A stretch of DNA of 64,000 nucleotides from Pseudooceanicola atlanticus (GTDB lineage Bacteria; Pseudomonadota; Alphaproteobacteria; Rhodobacterales; Rhodobacteraceae), in contig NZ_AQQX01000003.1 of assembly GCF_000768315.1 (NCBI RefSeq), positions 186,001 through 250,000 of the forward strand, in the 5' to 3' direction. The notes below the pieces were generated by a model that saw only the letters and a list, made by a program, of their open reading frames with translations, was not told the DNA's origin and did no database searches. The position numbers and the translations under genes were made by a program. Every line of letters starts with the position of its first letter. Position 1 is the first letter of the stretch. Shown here in pieces: positions 19,259 to 27,504 of the stretch.

Positions 19259-19603
19259 ATGGACCGCGATGCCGTCAAAACGATCTGCGAGGTGCTGCCC
19301 GGGGCCGAGGTGTCGGACCCGTTCGGTGGCGGCCATGACGTGTGGAAGGTCGGCGGCAAGATCTTTGCCATCGTCGGTGCGATGGACCAGGGGGTCAGCG
19401 TGAAGACGGCGGATGTCGATTTCGCCGCCATGATGATCGAGGCGGGCGATGCGATAAAGGCGCCCTACCTGCATCGCAGCTGGGTGCTGCTGCCCTGGTC
19501 CGCGCCCGATGCGCTGATCCGTGACCGGATCGAGATTTCCTATGACATCATCCGCGGCGGGCTGACGAAAAAGGCCCGGGCCGCGCTGCCGCCGCGAGGC
19601 TGA
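19259..19603 (+). CDS. MmcQ/YjbR family DNA-binding-like protein
   Basis: A 114-aa single CyaY-like fold domain typical of MmcQ/YjbR proteins: LPGAEVSDPFGGGHDVWKVG then KIFAIVG, and the C-terminal YLHRSWVLLPW...IEISYDIIRGGLTKKAR block. The family has a double-wing DNA-binding-like motif, but its function is not established. The ATG at 19259 starts MDRDAVKTICEVLPG. Confidence 0.8.
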   Translation: MDRDAVKTICEVLPGAEVSDPFGGGHDVWKVGGKIFAIVGAMDQGVSVKTADVDFAAMMIEAGDAIKAPYLHRSWVLLPWSAPDALIRDRIEISYDIIRGGLTKKARAALPPRG

Positions 19604-19727
19604 ACGGCGCAGGGTTTCAGCCCGGCCCGACACGATGGTTCGGTTCGCGCCGAAGCGGGGCAGTTTGCGCTTGCCCTCGCCTGCCCTGCGGTCAATCCTG
19701 CGCCTGACTAGCCACCAGGAGGTCCCC

Positions 19728-20543
19728 ATGCACGATCCCGGCCCCGCTTTCCGCGCCCTTCACACACCCGGCGATCCCTTCGTTCTGGCCAATGCCTGGG
19801 ATATCGGATCGGCCCGTGTCCTGGCCGCGCTCGGGGCGCAGGCGCTGGCGACCTCCTCGGCGGCACATGCCTTCACGCTGGGCCTGCCGGACGGATCGGT
19901 GACACGCGACCAGGCGCTGTCCCACGCCGCCGATATCGTCGCGGCGACGCCCCTGCCCGTCTCGGGCGATTTCGAGGACGGGTTCGGCGGGGACCCGGAT
20001 CACGTGGCCGAAACCGTGCGGCTGGCCTGCGAGGCCGGGCTGGCCGGGATCTCGATCGAGGACAACCCGTCCACGGGCGGCACCTATGATCGCGAGATGG
20101 CGATCGAGCGGATCAAGGCCGCGACCGCCGCCGCCCGCGCCCTGCCCCGCGATTTCGTTCTGGTGGCCCGCGCCGACGGCATCCTGAACGGGTATTACGA
20201 TATCGAAGAGGCCATGGCCCGCCTGACCGCCTTCGACGCGGCCGGCGCCGATTGCCTTTACGCGCCGATCCCCAAGAGCTTTGACGACCTCGCCCGGATC
20301 TGCGCGGCCACCGACAAGCCGGTCAACGCGCTGGTTGCCGGCCAATATGCCAGCTACACGCGCGAGGATTTCGCCCGCATCGGGGTTGCGCGGCTGTCGC
20401 TCGGCTCGGGCCTGGCGCGGGCGGTGCAGCGCCGGATGATCGACGCCTTCCAGGAGATCGTCGAGGATGGCAGCTTTGCCATGCTGAAAAAGACCGTTTC
20501 GGGCGATGACGTGGACGAGATGCTGCGCCGCTACATGGCGTGA
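19728..20543 (+). CDS. Isocitrate lyase / PEP mutase superfamily protein
   Basis: A 271-aa TIM-barrel protein. SGDFEDGFG (80-87) supplies the Asp/Glu metal ligands and ISIEDN (109-113) the second acidic pair of the superfamily. The isocitrate lyase KKCGH signature is absent, so it is more like oxaloacetate decarboxylase, 2-methylisocitrate-lyase-like or carboxyvinyl-phosphonate mutase relatives. The exact reaction is unknown. AGGAGG 5 nt before ATG 19728 fixes the start. No phosphonate genes are nearby. Confidence 0.82.
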   Translation: MHDPGPAFRALHTPGDPFVLANAWDIGSARVLAALGAQALATSSAAHAFTLGLPDGSVTRDQALSHAADIVAATPLPVSGDFEDGFGGDPDHVAETVRLACEAGLAGISIEDNPSTGGTYDREMAIERIKAATAAARALPRDFVLVARADGILNGYYDIEEAMARLTAFDAAGADCLYAPIPKSFDDLARICAATDKPVNALVAGQYASYTREDFARIGVARLSLGSGLARAVQRRMIDAFQEIVEDGSFAMLKKTVSGDDVDEMLRRYMA

Positions 20544-20567
20544 CGCGCCCGTGGTTGGCCGCGCTCA

Positions 20568-20822
20568 GGGGCTCTGCCCCTGGCGCCCAAAGCTGCGCTT
20601 TGGGCGCTACCCCGGAGTATTTTTCGCAAGATGAAGCAGGGGACCCGCGCGGGCTGGCCACATAAGCGCCCGGCAGCCCTGCGAGGTGGCGTGCCACGAC
20701 CGAACCCTTCGCTGAGTCCCTCGCTTCATCTTGCCGGAAATACTCCGGGATTCTCAAGGGCAGCGCCCTTGAGGGCCCTTGCGGCCCGAGCAAGATAAAA
20801 TCGTGTGCGCCGCAGGCGCGCC
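20568..20822 (+). repeat. Complex palindromic intergenic element, copy A
   Basis: About 255 bp filling the gap between two convergent genes. Modules in order: hairpin GGGGCTCTGCCCC (20568-20580); hairpin GCGCCCAAA/TTTGGGCGC; CCGGAGTATTTTTCGCAAG-ATGAAG (20613-20636) facing its near inverted copy CTTCATCTTGCCGGAAATA-CTCCGG (20724-20748); hairpin CTCAAGGGC/GCCCTTGAG; then a conserved tail GGGCCCTTGCGGCCCGAGCA to GCGCCGCAGGCGCGCC. The same series occurs inverted at 52693-52915. Short ORFs read through it should not be annotated as genes. Confidence 0.7.
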
Positions 20823-20828
20823 TTTGGG

Positions 20829-21812
20829 TCACTCGGCCAGCATCCAGGTGCCGTCGGGCCAGAATGCGTGGAAGGCGAAAGCGAACATGACGTCATGGAC
20901 CACGTCACGGCCCGCCGCGTCGCGGACACGGACCGAGCCGACATCGCGACCTTCGGCCATGCGGCCCGCATCGAGGGCGGAGGCTTGGCCGGGGGCCCAG
21001 CTGAGGGTCAGGCCGGCCTCGGCGATCTCTCCGGCCGCCGCGAGGCGCGCGAGCGGCCAGGCGCGGTCGCCGACGCGCACCACGCGTTCCAGCGCCGCGG
21101 TACCATGGGGCGGCGGCGCGCCGGAATAGAGGAAGGGGCGCGTGGCGCTGTCGTAATTCTGGTAGGGGTTGAAGCCATAGCGGCGCGGGTAATCCGGTTC
21201 GGCCATGATCAACCCGTCGGGATGGGCGCTGCGGAACTGGTCGACGCTTTCCAGCCAGGAGGGCAGCATTTTCAATTGCGTGCCGGTCTGCGTTCCGACG
21301 ATGGCGCGGCCCAGGGCCTGTTGCCACCAGCTTTCGCTCTGGTGGTCATACATGACCATGTCCGAATTGCGCAGCTTTCCGGTGACGCCGAAGGTCAGCA
21401 CTTCGTCCCCGACGCGCCCGTCAAAGGCGATGGCGGAATTGCAGAGCGGGCAGAAGGTCACCGTGACCGGGATATCACCGATCCGGTCATTCACGATTTC
21501 ATGCCAGGTCATGTAGCGCAGCGGGTAGGCGCGCGGGGTTTCCCCTTCAATCGAGACGGTGAGGACCGGCTCGCGCGGCGGCAGGTCGGCCTTGTTGGCG
21601 TCGACGAATTCCGGATCGCTGAGCGCCGGGATACCGTCCTTGCCCGGCCCGCCCGAGATGATCTCGGCCCAGCTGTCGACGCTGGTCTGCGAGAAATCGG
21701 TCCGCGGCCATTCATTGGACCAGAAGCCGGGATCCGCCTCGGCGCGCGGGGCGAAGCAGCCCAGGGCGATGGCGCCGGCCAGGATCAGCATGCGGGGCAG
21801 GTATCGGGTCAT
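20829..21812 (-). CDS. DUF3179 domain-containing exported protein
   Basis: A 327-aa protein with a clear signal peptide (MTRYLPRMLILAGAIALG through APRAEA, 1-26), so probably periplasmic. Family marks include YPLRYMTWHEIVND, TFCPLCNSAIAFDGRV (CxxC pair) and LRNSDMVMYDHQSESWWQQ. The function is unknown; the CPLC motif and conserved His might bind a metal. ATG 21812 has GGAGGA about 7 nt upstream and starts the signal peptide; the longer frame from 21866 is not supported. Confidence 0.8.
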   Translation of the reverse strand: MTRYLPRMLILAGAIALGCFAPRAEADPGFWSNEWPRTDFSQTSVDSWAEIISGGPGKDGIPALSDPEFVDANKADLPPREPVLTVSIEGETPRAYPLRYMTWHEIVNDRIGDIPVTVTFCPLCNSAIAFDGRVGDEVLTFGVTGKLRNSDMVMYDHQSESWWQQALGRAIVGTQTGTQLKMLPSWLESVDQFRSAHPDGLIMAEPDYPRRYGFNPYQNYDSATRPFLYSGAPPPHGTAALERVVRVGDRAWPLARLAAAGEIAEAGLTLSWAPGQASALDAGRMAEGRDVGSVRVRDAAGRDVVHDVMFAFAFHAFWPDGTWMLAE

Positions 21813-21992
21813 GGGCGTGTCCTCCGCCGGAAGTGTGCACCGGAGCGGGGCGATCTGCCGAGTCAAATCGCCGTCAGGGGCGCGTGACGAGTGATCCGGT
21901 GGGCTGAGGGCGGAGTATCCTTTTTAACGAAGGTCGGAGGGGCGTGCTGTGACACCCTGCCCGGCCAAGGATCAATGTCGGAGGACAAGATC

Positions 21993-22427
21993 ATGAAAAA
22001 TTTCACGAAAATCGTCTTGGCCTGTGGGGCAGCCCTGTCTGCGCTGACCCTTTCCCAGGCCCAGGCGGCGGATAGGGTTGGCGAGGCGCTGGCGCCGGAC
22101 ATGGCCACGCTGGAGCGCTACCGTTGGCAGGCGCGGCCGGTGCTGATCTTTGCGCCCTCGCCCGAGGACCCCAGCTATCGCGCGGCCACCGCGCAGCTGG
22201 CCGCCTTGCGGGACGGGCTGGCGGAGCGCGATATCGTCGTGCTGGTCGATACCGACCCCGATGCCGGTGGCGCGCTGCGGGACCGGCTGGGCGCGGAGGG
22301 GTTCGAGATGCTGCTGGTGGGCAAGGATGGCGGCGTGAAGATGCGTGCCGGAGAGGTCATCGCGCCGGAGACATTGTTCGCCACGATCGACCGGATGCCG
22401 ATGCGACAGCGCGAGATGCAGGAGTGA
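21993..22427 (+). CDS. DUF4174-type small exported protein
   Basis: A 144-aa protein with a signal peptide (MKNFTKIVLACGAALSALTL, cleavage probably after AQA near residue 24). The mature part RYRWQARPVLIFAPSPEDPS...LLVGKDGGVKMR resembles the DUF4174 domain, a short thioredoxin-like fold without the CxxC. No enzymatic motif is visible. GGAGG lies 8-9 nt before ATG 21993. Divergent from the DUF3179 gene, whose product is also exported. Confidence 0.68.
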   Translation: MKNFTKIVLACGAALSALTLSQAQAADRVGEALAPDMATLERYRWQARPVLIFAPSPEDPSYRAATAQLAALRDGLAERDIVVLVDTDPDAGGALRDRLGAEGFEMLLVGKDGGVKMRAGEVIAPETLFATIDRMPMRQREMQE

Positions 22428-22485
22428 TAACGCGTGGGCCTTGGCGATGTCCGGCAATCCGGGCCGTTCCGCCCTGCCAGACGCG

Positions 22486-22515
22486 AAAGGCCGGCACGTG
22501 AGGGCGCCGGCCTAT
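22486..22515. terminator. Hairpin terminator between DUF4174 gene and pdhC
   Basis: An AGGCCGGC/GCCGGCCT stem around a 10-nt loop between the two convergent genes, with short A/T runs on its flanks. The T-run is modest. Confidence 0.55.
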
Positions 22516-22537
22516 TCTGTTCTACCCTGGGGGACCG

Positions 22538-23911
22538 TCAGGCGAGCATGACCATCGGGTTTTCCAGGTTCTCGACGATATGCTGCAGCAGTTCCGCGCC
22601 GAGCGCGCCGTCGATGACCCGGTGATCGACCGAGAGGGTGACGGACATGACCGTCGCGACCTCGATCTCGCCTTCGGCATTGACCACGGGTTTCTTGACG
22701 CCCGAACCGACGGCGAGGATCGCGCCGTGGGGCGGGTTGATGACCGCGTCGAAATTGTCGATGCCGAACATGCCGAGGTTGGAGACCGCGAAGGACCCGC
22801 CCTGGTATTCATGCGGCGCGAGCTTGCGGTCGCGGGCGCGAGTGGCGAGGTCCTTCATCTCGGCCGAGAGGGCGGAGAGGGATTTCATGTCGGCGTCCTT
22901 GAGGACCGGGGTGAAGAGCCCGCCCTCGATCGCGACTGCAACGGCCACGTCCGAGGGTTTCAGCTGCAGCACCCGGTCGCCGGCCCAGACGGCATTGGCG
23001 GTCGGCACGGCCTGGAGCGCGAGGGCGCAGGCCTTGATGATGAAATCGTTGACCGACAGCTTCACGCCGCGCCCTTCCAACTGCTTGTTCAGCTGGGAGC
23101 GGAAGGCCATCAGCGCGTCGAGCTTGATGTCGCGGCGCAGGTAGAAATGCGGGATCGTCTGCTTGGCCTCGGTGAGGCGGGCGGCGATCGTCTTGCGCAT
23201 GCCGTCGAGCTTGATTTCCTCGTAATCGCGGCCCTCGTACATCTTGAGCACGGCCTCGGTCGAGGGGCCGGTCGCGACCGCGGGGGCACCACCGCCGCCG
23301 GAGGCGGCCTGGGCGGGAGCGGGGTCTGCGGATTTGGCGTCGGATTTCGCGTCGGCCTTGGCGGCTTCGACATCGGCCTTGACGATCCGGCCACGGGGGC
23401 CGGAGCCGTCGATCTTCGTCAGGTCGAGCCCCTTCTGCGCGGCGATGCGGCGGGCGAGTGGCGAGGCGAAGATGCGCTTGCCGTCGCTGTCCTTCGGGGC
23501 CGCAGGAGCGACCGCGTCGGAGCCCCCATCGGATTCGCCGTCCGTTTCGGACGCGGACGCCTCCTTGGTCGCGTCGCCCGAGGGCTCCGGCGCGGGATCC
23601 TTGGCGGGGGCGCTGTCCTTGGCGGGTTCGGAGCCGCTATCGGTATCGCCGATATCATCGGCGCTTTCGCCCTCTTCCAGCAGGACGGCGATGGCGGTGT
23701 TGACCTTGACGCCTTCGGTGCCTTCCTCGACGAGGATCTTGCCGATCGTGCCTTCGTCGACGGCTTCGAATTCCATCGTCGCCTTGTCGGTTTCGATCTC
23801 GGCCAGCAGGTCGCCGGAGGAGACGGTGTCGCCCTCCTTCACGAGCCATTTCGCCAGCGTCCCTTCCTCCATGGTCGGGGACAGCGCGGGCATGAGAATT
23901 TCAGTGGGCAT
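22538..23911 (-). CDS. pdhC: Pyruvate dehydrogenase E2: dihydrolipoamide acetyltransferase
   Basis: Transfers acetyl groups from lipoyl-lysine to CoA and forms the core of the pyruvate dehydrogenase complex. The protein is 457 aa: a lipoyl domain (1-80, lipoylated Lys43 in ETDKATMEF), an Ala/Ser/Asp/Pro-rich linker, the E1/E3-binding domain [17 protein letters not shown] (about 147 onward), and a catalytic domain ending with DHRVIDG (His430, Asp434). Third in the pdhA-pdhB-pdhC run, 11 bp after pdhB. Its lipoyl domain is almost the same as that of pdhB, also at DNA level. Confidence 0.96.
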   Translation of the reverse strand: MPTEILMPALSPTMEEGTLAKWLVKEGDTVSSGDLLAEIETDKATMEFEAVDEGTIGKILVEEGTEGVKVNTAIAVLLEEGESADDIGDTDSGSEPAKDSAPAKDPAPEPSGDATKEASASETDGESDGGSDAVAPAAPKDSDGKRIFASPLARRIAAQKGLDLTKIDGSGPRGRIVKADVEAAKADAKSDAKSADPAPAQAASGGGGAPAVATGPSTEAVLKMYEGRDYEEIKLDGMRKTIAARLTEAKQTIPHFYLRRDIKLDALMAFRSQLNKQLEGRGVKLSVNDFIIKACALALQAVPTANAVWAGDRVLQLKPSDVAVAVAIEGGLFTPVLKDADMKSLSALSAEMKDLATRARDRKLAPHEYQGGSFAVSNLGMFGIDNFDAVINPPHGAILAVGSGVKKPVVNAEGEIEVATVMSVTLSVDHRVIDGALGAELLQHIVENLENPMVMLA

Positions 23912-23922
23912 CGCGGGCCTCC

Positions 23923-25305
23923 TTACCGGTAGGTGACTTTGTGCACGGCCTCGAGCACCTCGTCGGTGTTCGTCAGCGCCAGTTTCTCGAGGTTGGCGGC
24001 ATAGGGCATGGGCACGTCCTTGCCGGTGCAGTTGATGACCGGCGCGTCGAGGTAATCGAAGGCGTTTTCCATGATGTAGGCCGAGAGGTGGTTGCCGATG
24101 GAGGCGACCGGGAAGCCCTCTTCGATGGTGACGCAGCGGTTGGTCTTCATCACCGAGGAAATCACCGTGTCGTAATCGATGGGACGCAGGGTGCGCAGGT
24201 CGATCACCTCGGCCTCGATCCCGTCCTCGGCCAGCTTTTCGGCGGCGTCGAGCGCGTAGGTCATGCCGATGCCCCAGGAGACCAGCGTGACATCCGAGCC
24301 TTCGCGCCAGATCTTGGCCTTGCCGAAGGGGATGGTGAAGTCATCGAGCACCGGGACCTCGAAGCTCTTGCCGTAGAGGATCTCGTTCTCGAGGAAAATC
24401 ACCGGGTTGGGATCGCGGATCGCGGATTTCAGCAGGCCCTTGGCATCGGCCGCCGAATAGGGCTGCACGACCTTGAGGCCGGGGATATGGGCGTACCACG
24501 CGCCGTAATCCTGGGAATGCTGCGCGCCCACGCGGGCGGCGGCGCCGTTGGGGCCGCGGAAGACCATGGGCGCGCCCATCTGGCCACCGGACATGTAGAG
24601 CGTCTTGGCGGCGGAGTTGATGATCTGGTCAATCGCCTGCATGGCGAAGTTGAAGGTCATGAATTCCACGATCGGGCGCAGGCCGCCAAAGGCCGCGCCG
24701 ACGCCGATGCCGGCAAAGCCGTGTTCGGTGATCGGCGTGTCGATGACGCGCTTGGCCCCGAACTCGTCCAGCAGGCCTTGCGTCACCTTGTAGGCGCCCT
24801 GGTATTCGGCCACTTCCTCGCCCATGACGAAGACGTTGGGATCGTTGCGCATTTCCTCGGCCATGGCGTCGCGGAGCGCTTCGCGGACCGTCTGGGTCTT
24901 CATCTCGGTGCCGTCGGGCCAGTCCGGGGTCTGGTCCGGCTTGGGCGGCGTGGGCGCGTCGTCCTTGGCCTTGGCAGGGGCTTTTTCGGCGGGCTTTTCA
25001 TCTGCCTTTTCGTCTTCAGCCGGGGCGGCCTTGGACGAGGTGTCGATGTCGTCGGCGCTTTCGCCCTCTTCCAGCATCACGGCAATGGGCGTGTTGACCT
25101 TCACGCCCTCGGTGCCCTCTTCGACGAGGATCTTGCCGATCGTGCCTTCATCGACGGCTTCGAATTCCATCGTCGCCTTGTCGGTTTCGATCTCGGCAAG
25201 GATATCGCCGGAGGAGACGGTGTCGCCCTCCTTGACCAGCCATTTCGCCAGGGTGCCTTCCTCCATCGTGGGGGACAGGGCGGGCATCAATACTTCGGTC
25301 GGCAT
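23923..25305 (-). CDS. pdhB: Pyruvate dehydrogenase E1 beta subunit with N-terminal lipoyl domain
   Basis: Forms the thiamine-diphosphate-dependent E1 heterotetramer with PdhA. The protein is 460 aa. Residues 1-80 are a lipoyl domain (Lys43), then an Ala/Lys/Glu/Pro linker to about 130, then the transketolase-like beta subunit ([48 protein letters not shown]). A lipoyl domain on E1 beta is known in alphaproteobacteria. RBS AAGGAG lies inside the end of the 47-codon ORF upstream. Confidence 0.96.
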   Translation of the reverse strand: MPTEVLMPALSPTMEEGTLAKWLVKEGDTVSSGDILAEIETDKATMEFEAVDEGTIGKILVEEGTEGVKVNTPIAVMLEEGESADDIDTSSKAAPAEDEKADEKPAEKAPAKAKDDAPTPPKPDQTPDWPDGTEMKTQTVREALRDAMAEEMRNDPNVFVMGEEVAEYQGAYKVTQGLLDEFGAKRVIDTPITEHGFAGIGVGAAFGGLRPIVEFMTFNFAMQAIDQIINSAAKTLYMSGGQMGAPMVFRGPNGAAARVGAQHSQDYGAWYAHIPGLKVVQPYSAADAKGLLKSAIRDPNPVIFLENEILYGKSFEVPVLDDFTIPFGKAKIWREGSDVTLVSWGIGMTYALDAAEKLAEDGIEAEVIDLRTLRPIDYDTVISSVMKTNRCVTIEEGFPVASIGNHLSAYIMENAFDYLDAPVINCTGKDVPMPYAANLEKLALTNTDEVLEAVHKVTYR

Positions 25306-25306
25306 C

Positions 25307-25450
25307 TTACATCATCTCCTTCGGCGGCTGGAACACTCCGGCAAGGGGTTCGGAACCGTCTTCGCATTCGCACATCAGGGGCAGCCGGGCCGGGACCGGG
25401 GCAGCGCCCGTCCGGTGAGCGGCCGGAACATCAAAAGCAGCGCGGGCCAT
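25307..25450 (-). CDS. Candidate 47-aa small protein between pdhA and pdhB
   Basis: This frame starts with ATG 3 nt after the pdhA stop and ends (TAA) 1 nt before the pdhB ATG, so it fills the gap exactly. The peptide begins [20 protein letters not shown] and contains [20 protein letters not shown] before ending EMM. A GAGG lies about 11 nt upstream. I do not recognise it. The fit to both neighbours and the CxC pair make it worth testing as a small member of the operon, but 144 bp of open frame in GC-rich DNA can occur by chance. Confidence 0.45.
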   Translation of the reverse strand: MARAAFDVPAAHRTGAAPVPARLPLMCECEDGSEPLAGVFQPPKEMM

Positions 25451-25453
25451 GGC

Positions 25454-26497
25454 TCAGGCGTCCTCGGTCTCGATCGCGTCGCCCTGGGGGATCTCCTCGG
25501 CGTAGATGTCGGTGTAGAGTTCGGAGACATCGGGTTCCGGGCTTTCCTTGGCGAATTCCGCGGATTTGTTGACGATGTCCTTGATTCCCTTGTCGATCGC
25601 CTTGAGGTCGTCCTCGGTCGCGTGCTTGCCCTTGAGCAGCAGGTCGCGGACATGTTCGATGGCATCCTTTTCCTCGCGCATCTTCTGCACTTCCTCGCGG
25701 GTCCGGTATTTCGCCGGGTCCGACATGGAATGGCCGCGATAGCGGTAGGTCTTGATCTCGAGGATGTAGGGGCCCTTGCCCGACCGGCAGTGCGCCACGG
25801 CCTTTTCGCCGGCTTCCTTCACCGCCAGCACGTCCATGCCGTCGACCGCTTCGCCAGGGATGCCGAAGGCCTCGCCGCGGGTGTAGATGTCGGGGGTGGA
25901 GGTCGAGCGTTTCTGGGAGGTGCCCATGGCGTACTGGTTGTTCTCGATCACGAAGATGACCGGAAGCGACCAGAGCGCGGCCATGTTGAACGTCTCGTAG
26001 ACCTGGCCCTGGTTGGCGGCACCGTCCCCGAAATAGGTGAAGGTCACGCGGTCGTTTTCCAGGTACTTGTCGGCGAAGGCGAGGCCCGCGCCCAGCGGCA
26101 CGTTGGCGCCGACGATGCCGTGGCCACCGTAGAAATGCTTCTCTTTCGAGAACATGTGCATGGAGCCGCCCTTGCCCTTGGAATACCCGCCTTCGCGGCC
26201 CGTAAGCTCGGCCATGACGCCGTCGGGGTTCATGCCGCAGGCCAGCATGTGGCCATGATCGCGGTAGGTGGTGATGCGCTTGTCACCCTCTTCGGCGGCG
26301 GCTTCGAGGCCGACGACGACCGCCTCCTGCCCGATATAGAGGTGACAGAAGCCACCGATCAGGCCCATGCCGTACAGTTGGCCGGCCTTTTCCTCGAACC
26401 GGCGGATCAGCAGCATGTCGCGATAATAGGATTTCAGCTCGTCTGCCGAGACATTGCTACCAGCCTTGCTCTGGGCAGCGGATTTGCGGGTCGCCAT
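25454..26497 (-). CDS. pdhA: Pyruvate dehydrogenase E1 alpha subunit
   Basis: Decarboxylates pyruvate with thiamine diphosphate and passes the acetyl group to lipoyl domains. The protein is 347 aa. The TPP motif GDGAANQG (157-164) ends with ENNQYA (185-190), the expected GDG-X(~27)-NN form, and YRYRGHSMSDPAKYR is the phosphorylation-loop-like segment of E1 alpha. A strong site GGAGGAGG precedes ATG 26497. First gene of the operon and divergent from a small plus-strand gene across a perfect palindrome. Confidence 0.96.
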   Translation of the reverse strand: MATRKSAAQSKAGSNVSADELKSYYRDMLLIRRFEEKAGQLYGMGLIGGFCHLYIGQEAVVVGLEAAAEEGDKRITTYRDHGHMLACGMNPDGVMAELTGREGGYSKGKGGSMHMFSKEKHFYGGHGIVGANVPLGAGLAFADKYLENDRVTFTYFGDGAANQGQVYETFNMAALWSLPVIFVIENNQYAMGTSQKRSTSTPDIYTRGEAFGIPGEAVDGMDVLAVKEAGEKAVAHCRSGKGPYILEIKTYRYRGHSMSDPAKYRTREEVQKMREEKDAIEHVRDLLLKGKHATEDDLKAIDKGIKDIVNKSAEFAKESPEPDVSELYTDIYAEEIPQGDAIETEDA

Positions 26498-26517
26498 CTG
26501 GGGCCTCCTCCGATCCG

Positions 26518-26539
26518 GATAGTTTAGCGTTAAACTATC
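26518..26539. promoter_or_regulatory. Perfect palindromic operator candidate upstream of pdhA
   Basis: GATAGTTTA (26518-26526) and TAAACTATC (26531-26539) form a perfect 9-bp inverted repeat around GCGT, 21 bp before pdhA and in the shared divergent region. An AT-rich palindrome of this size in GC-rich DNA looks like a dimeric repressor site. The regulator is not in this window. Confidence 0.65.
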
Positions 26540-26621
26540 TCATAAAGCATTTCGCACGCCCATGCGAGGGTGAAATTGACGCGGGGGCGCTTCGCACCCA
26601 GAATAACATGGAGGAGATGAC

Positions 26622-26918
26622 ATGGGTGACAAGATCGAGGTCGAAAACATCAACACGCCGGGCAAGGTGACCCGGGTGGATGCGGCCAAGTACGAGGCGA
26701 TGCGCCATGCCATGCTGGCGGGGATGACGCCGGGCGCGGTGATGAGCGTCAAGGAAATCCGCGCGGCGCTGGACCCGCATCTGGATCAGGCGCTGTTTCC
26801 CGGCGGAGCGACCGCGGGCTGGTGGCTGAAATGCGTGCAGCTGGACCTGGAGGCGAAGGGCGTGCTGGTGCGCGCAAAGGGGGCGCCGGTCAGGTTGTCG
26901 CTGAGCAAAAGCGGCTGA
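26622..26918 (+). CDS. Conserved small hypothetical protein (DUF6958-like)
   Basis: A 98-aa soluble protein: MGDKIEVENINTPGKVTRVD, then YEAMRHAMLAGMTPGAVMSV and PHLDQALFPGGATAGWWLKC. The central helix-turn-helix-like pattern and GGATAGWW motif resemble small cytosolic proteins grouped as DUF6958, an attribution I hold loosely. GGAGGAGA lies just before ATG 26622. Shares a promoter region with the pdh operon, so co-regulation is possible. Confidence 0.65.
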   Translation: MGDKIEVENINTPGKVTRVDAAKYEAMRHAMLAGMTPGAVMSVKEIRAALDPHLDQALFPGGATAGWWLKCVQLDLEAKGVLVRAKGAPVRLSLSKSG

Positions 26919-26959
26919 CAGGCCTGGGGTTTGCGGTGCGGCTTACAGCGTAAGTTCGA

Positions 26960-27259
26960 TCAGCGGACGACGATTTCGTCGGGGCGCAGGACGCCCAGAA
27001 CATCGCGGGTCTGCTGGTCCAGCAGGTCGAGGTCGAGGTAATCGTCGGACAGCCTGCGGGTCAGGTTCTCCATCCGGTCGACATCCTTTTGCAGCACGGC
27101 AAGCTGGGCCGCCAGCTTGTCACGGTCGGCGGCGATTTCCGCGCGACGGAACAGTCCCATTTCCCCTTGCACGGCAGCAAAGGTGAAATAGACCCCGGCG
27201 CAGAAGACCAGCACGAAATAGACGAGTCCCGTGATGGCGGGACGACCCAGATTGCTCAT
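26960..27259 (-). CDS. ftsB: Septum formation initiator, FtsB/DivIC family
   Basis: A 99-aa bitopic protein with one transmembrane helix (about 9-29, ITGLVYFVLVFCAGVYFTF) followed by a coiled coil (about 42-72, IAADRDKLAAQLAVLQKDVD) and a short C-terminal domain with DVLGVLRPDEIVV. It is expected to form the FtsB-FtsL-FtsQ subcomplex that activates septal peptidoglycan synthesis. Located after the pgk-fda genes on the same strand, with a GANTC-rich upstream region. Confidence 0.88.
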   Translation of the reverse strand: MSNLGRPAITGLVYFVLVFCAGVYFTFAAVQGEMGLFRRAEIAADRDKLAAQLAVLQKDVDRMENLTRRLSDDYLDLDLLDQQTRDVLGVLRPDEIVVR

Positions 27260-27312
27260 GTCTGCCTCATTAATCCGTCTCTAGCGGACGGTGTAAGCAC
27301 AATGACATAAGC

Positions 27313-27358
27313 GATTCGCGATGTGAATCCCCTGATTCGCAAAATTCGATCACGATTC
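27313..27358. promoter_or_regulatory. Cluster of four GANTC (CcrM-type) sites upstream of ftsB
   Basis: GANTC occurs at 27313, 27325, 27334 and 27354, four in 46 bp, 55-100 bp upstream of the ftsB start. CcrM adenine methylation at GANTC is cell-cycle controlled in alphaproteobacteria and influences division-gene promoters in Caulobacter. A role here is inferred. The rest of 27260-27504 has two hairpins (27444-27468 and 27485-27499) after fda, neither with a T-tract. Confidence 0.55.
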
Positions 27359-27504
27359 GGTTTTCAGCGTAAATTTGCCACGGTGAGGGGTGCGCTTACG
27401 GCGTAAGGCGCCTGACCTGCGGGGCAATGCGGTGTGCCGCGGTGATCCCCGAACCGAGGCCGGGGATCATGTGGCACGGGTGGCGGGGGTCTGGCCCCCT
27501 GCCC

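Noticed and set aside
20779-21129. Short ORFs reading RPEQDKIVCAAGAPLG and similar peptides at 52.7 kb
   Set aside because: They are translations of the repeated palindromic element, which explains their resemblance; not independent genes.
22580-23932. Plus-strand frames opposite pdhC and pdhB
   Set aside because: Repeat-like antisense frames produced by the lipoyl-domain codons; no function.
27444-27499. Hairpins after fda as terminators
   Set aside because: Both stems are perfect but lack a T-tract, so I did not call them terminators.
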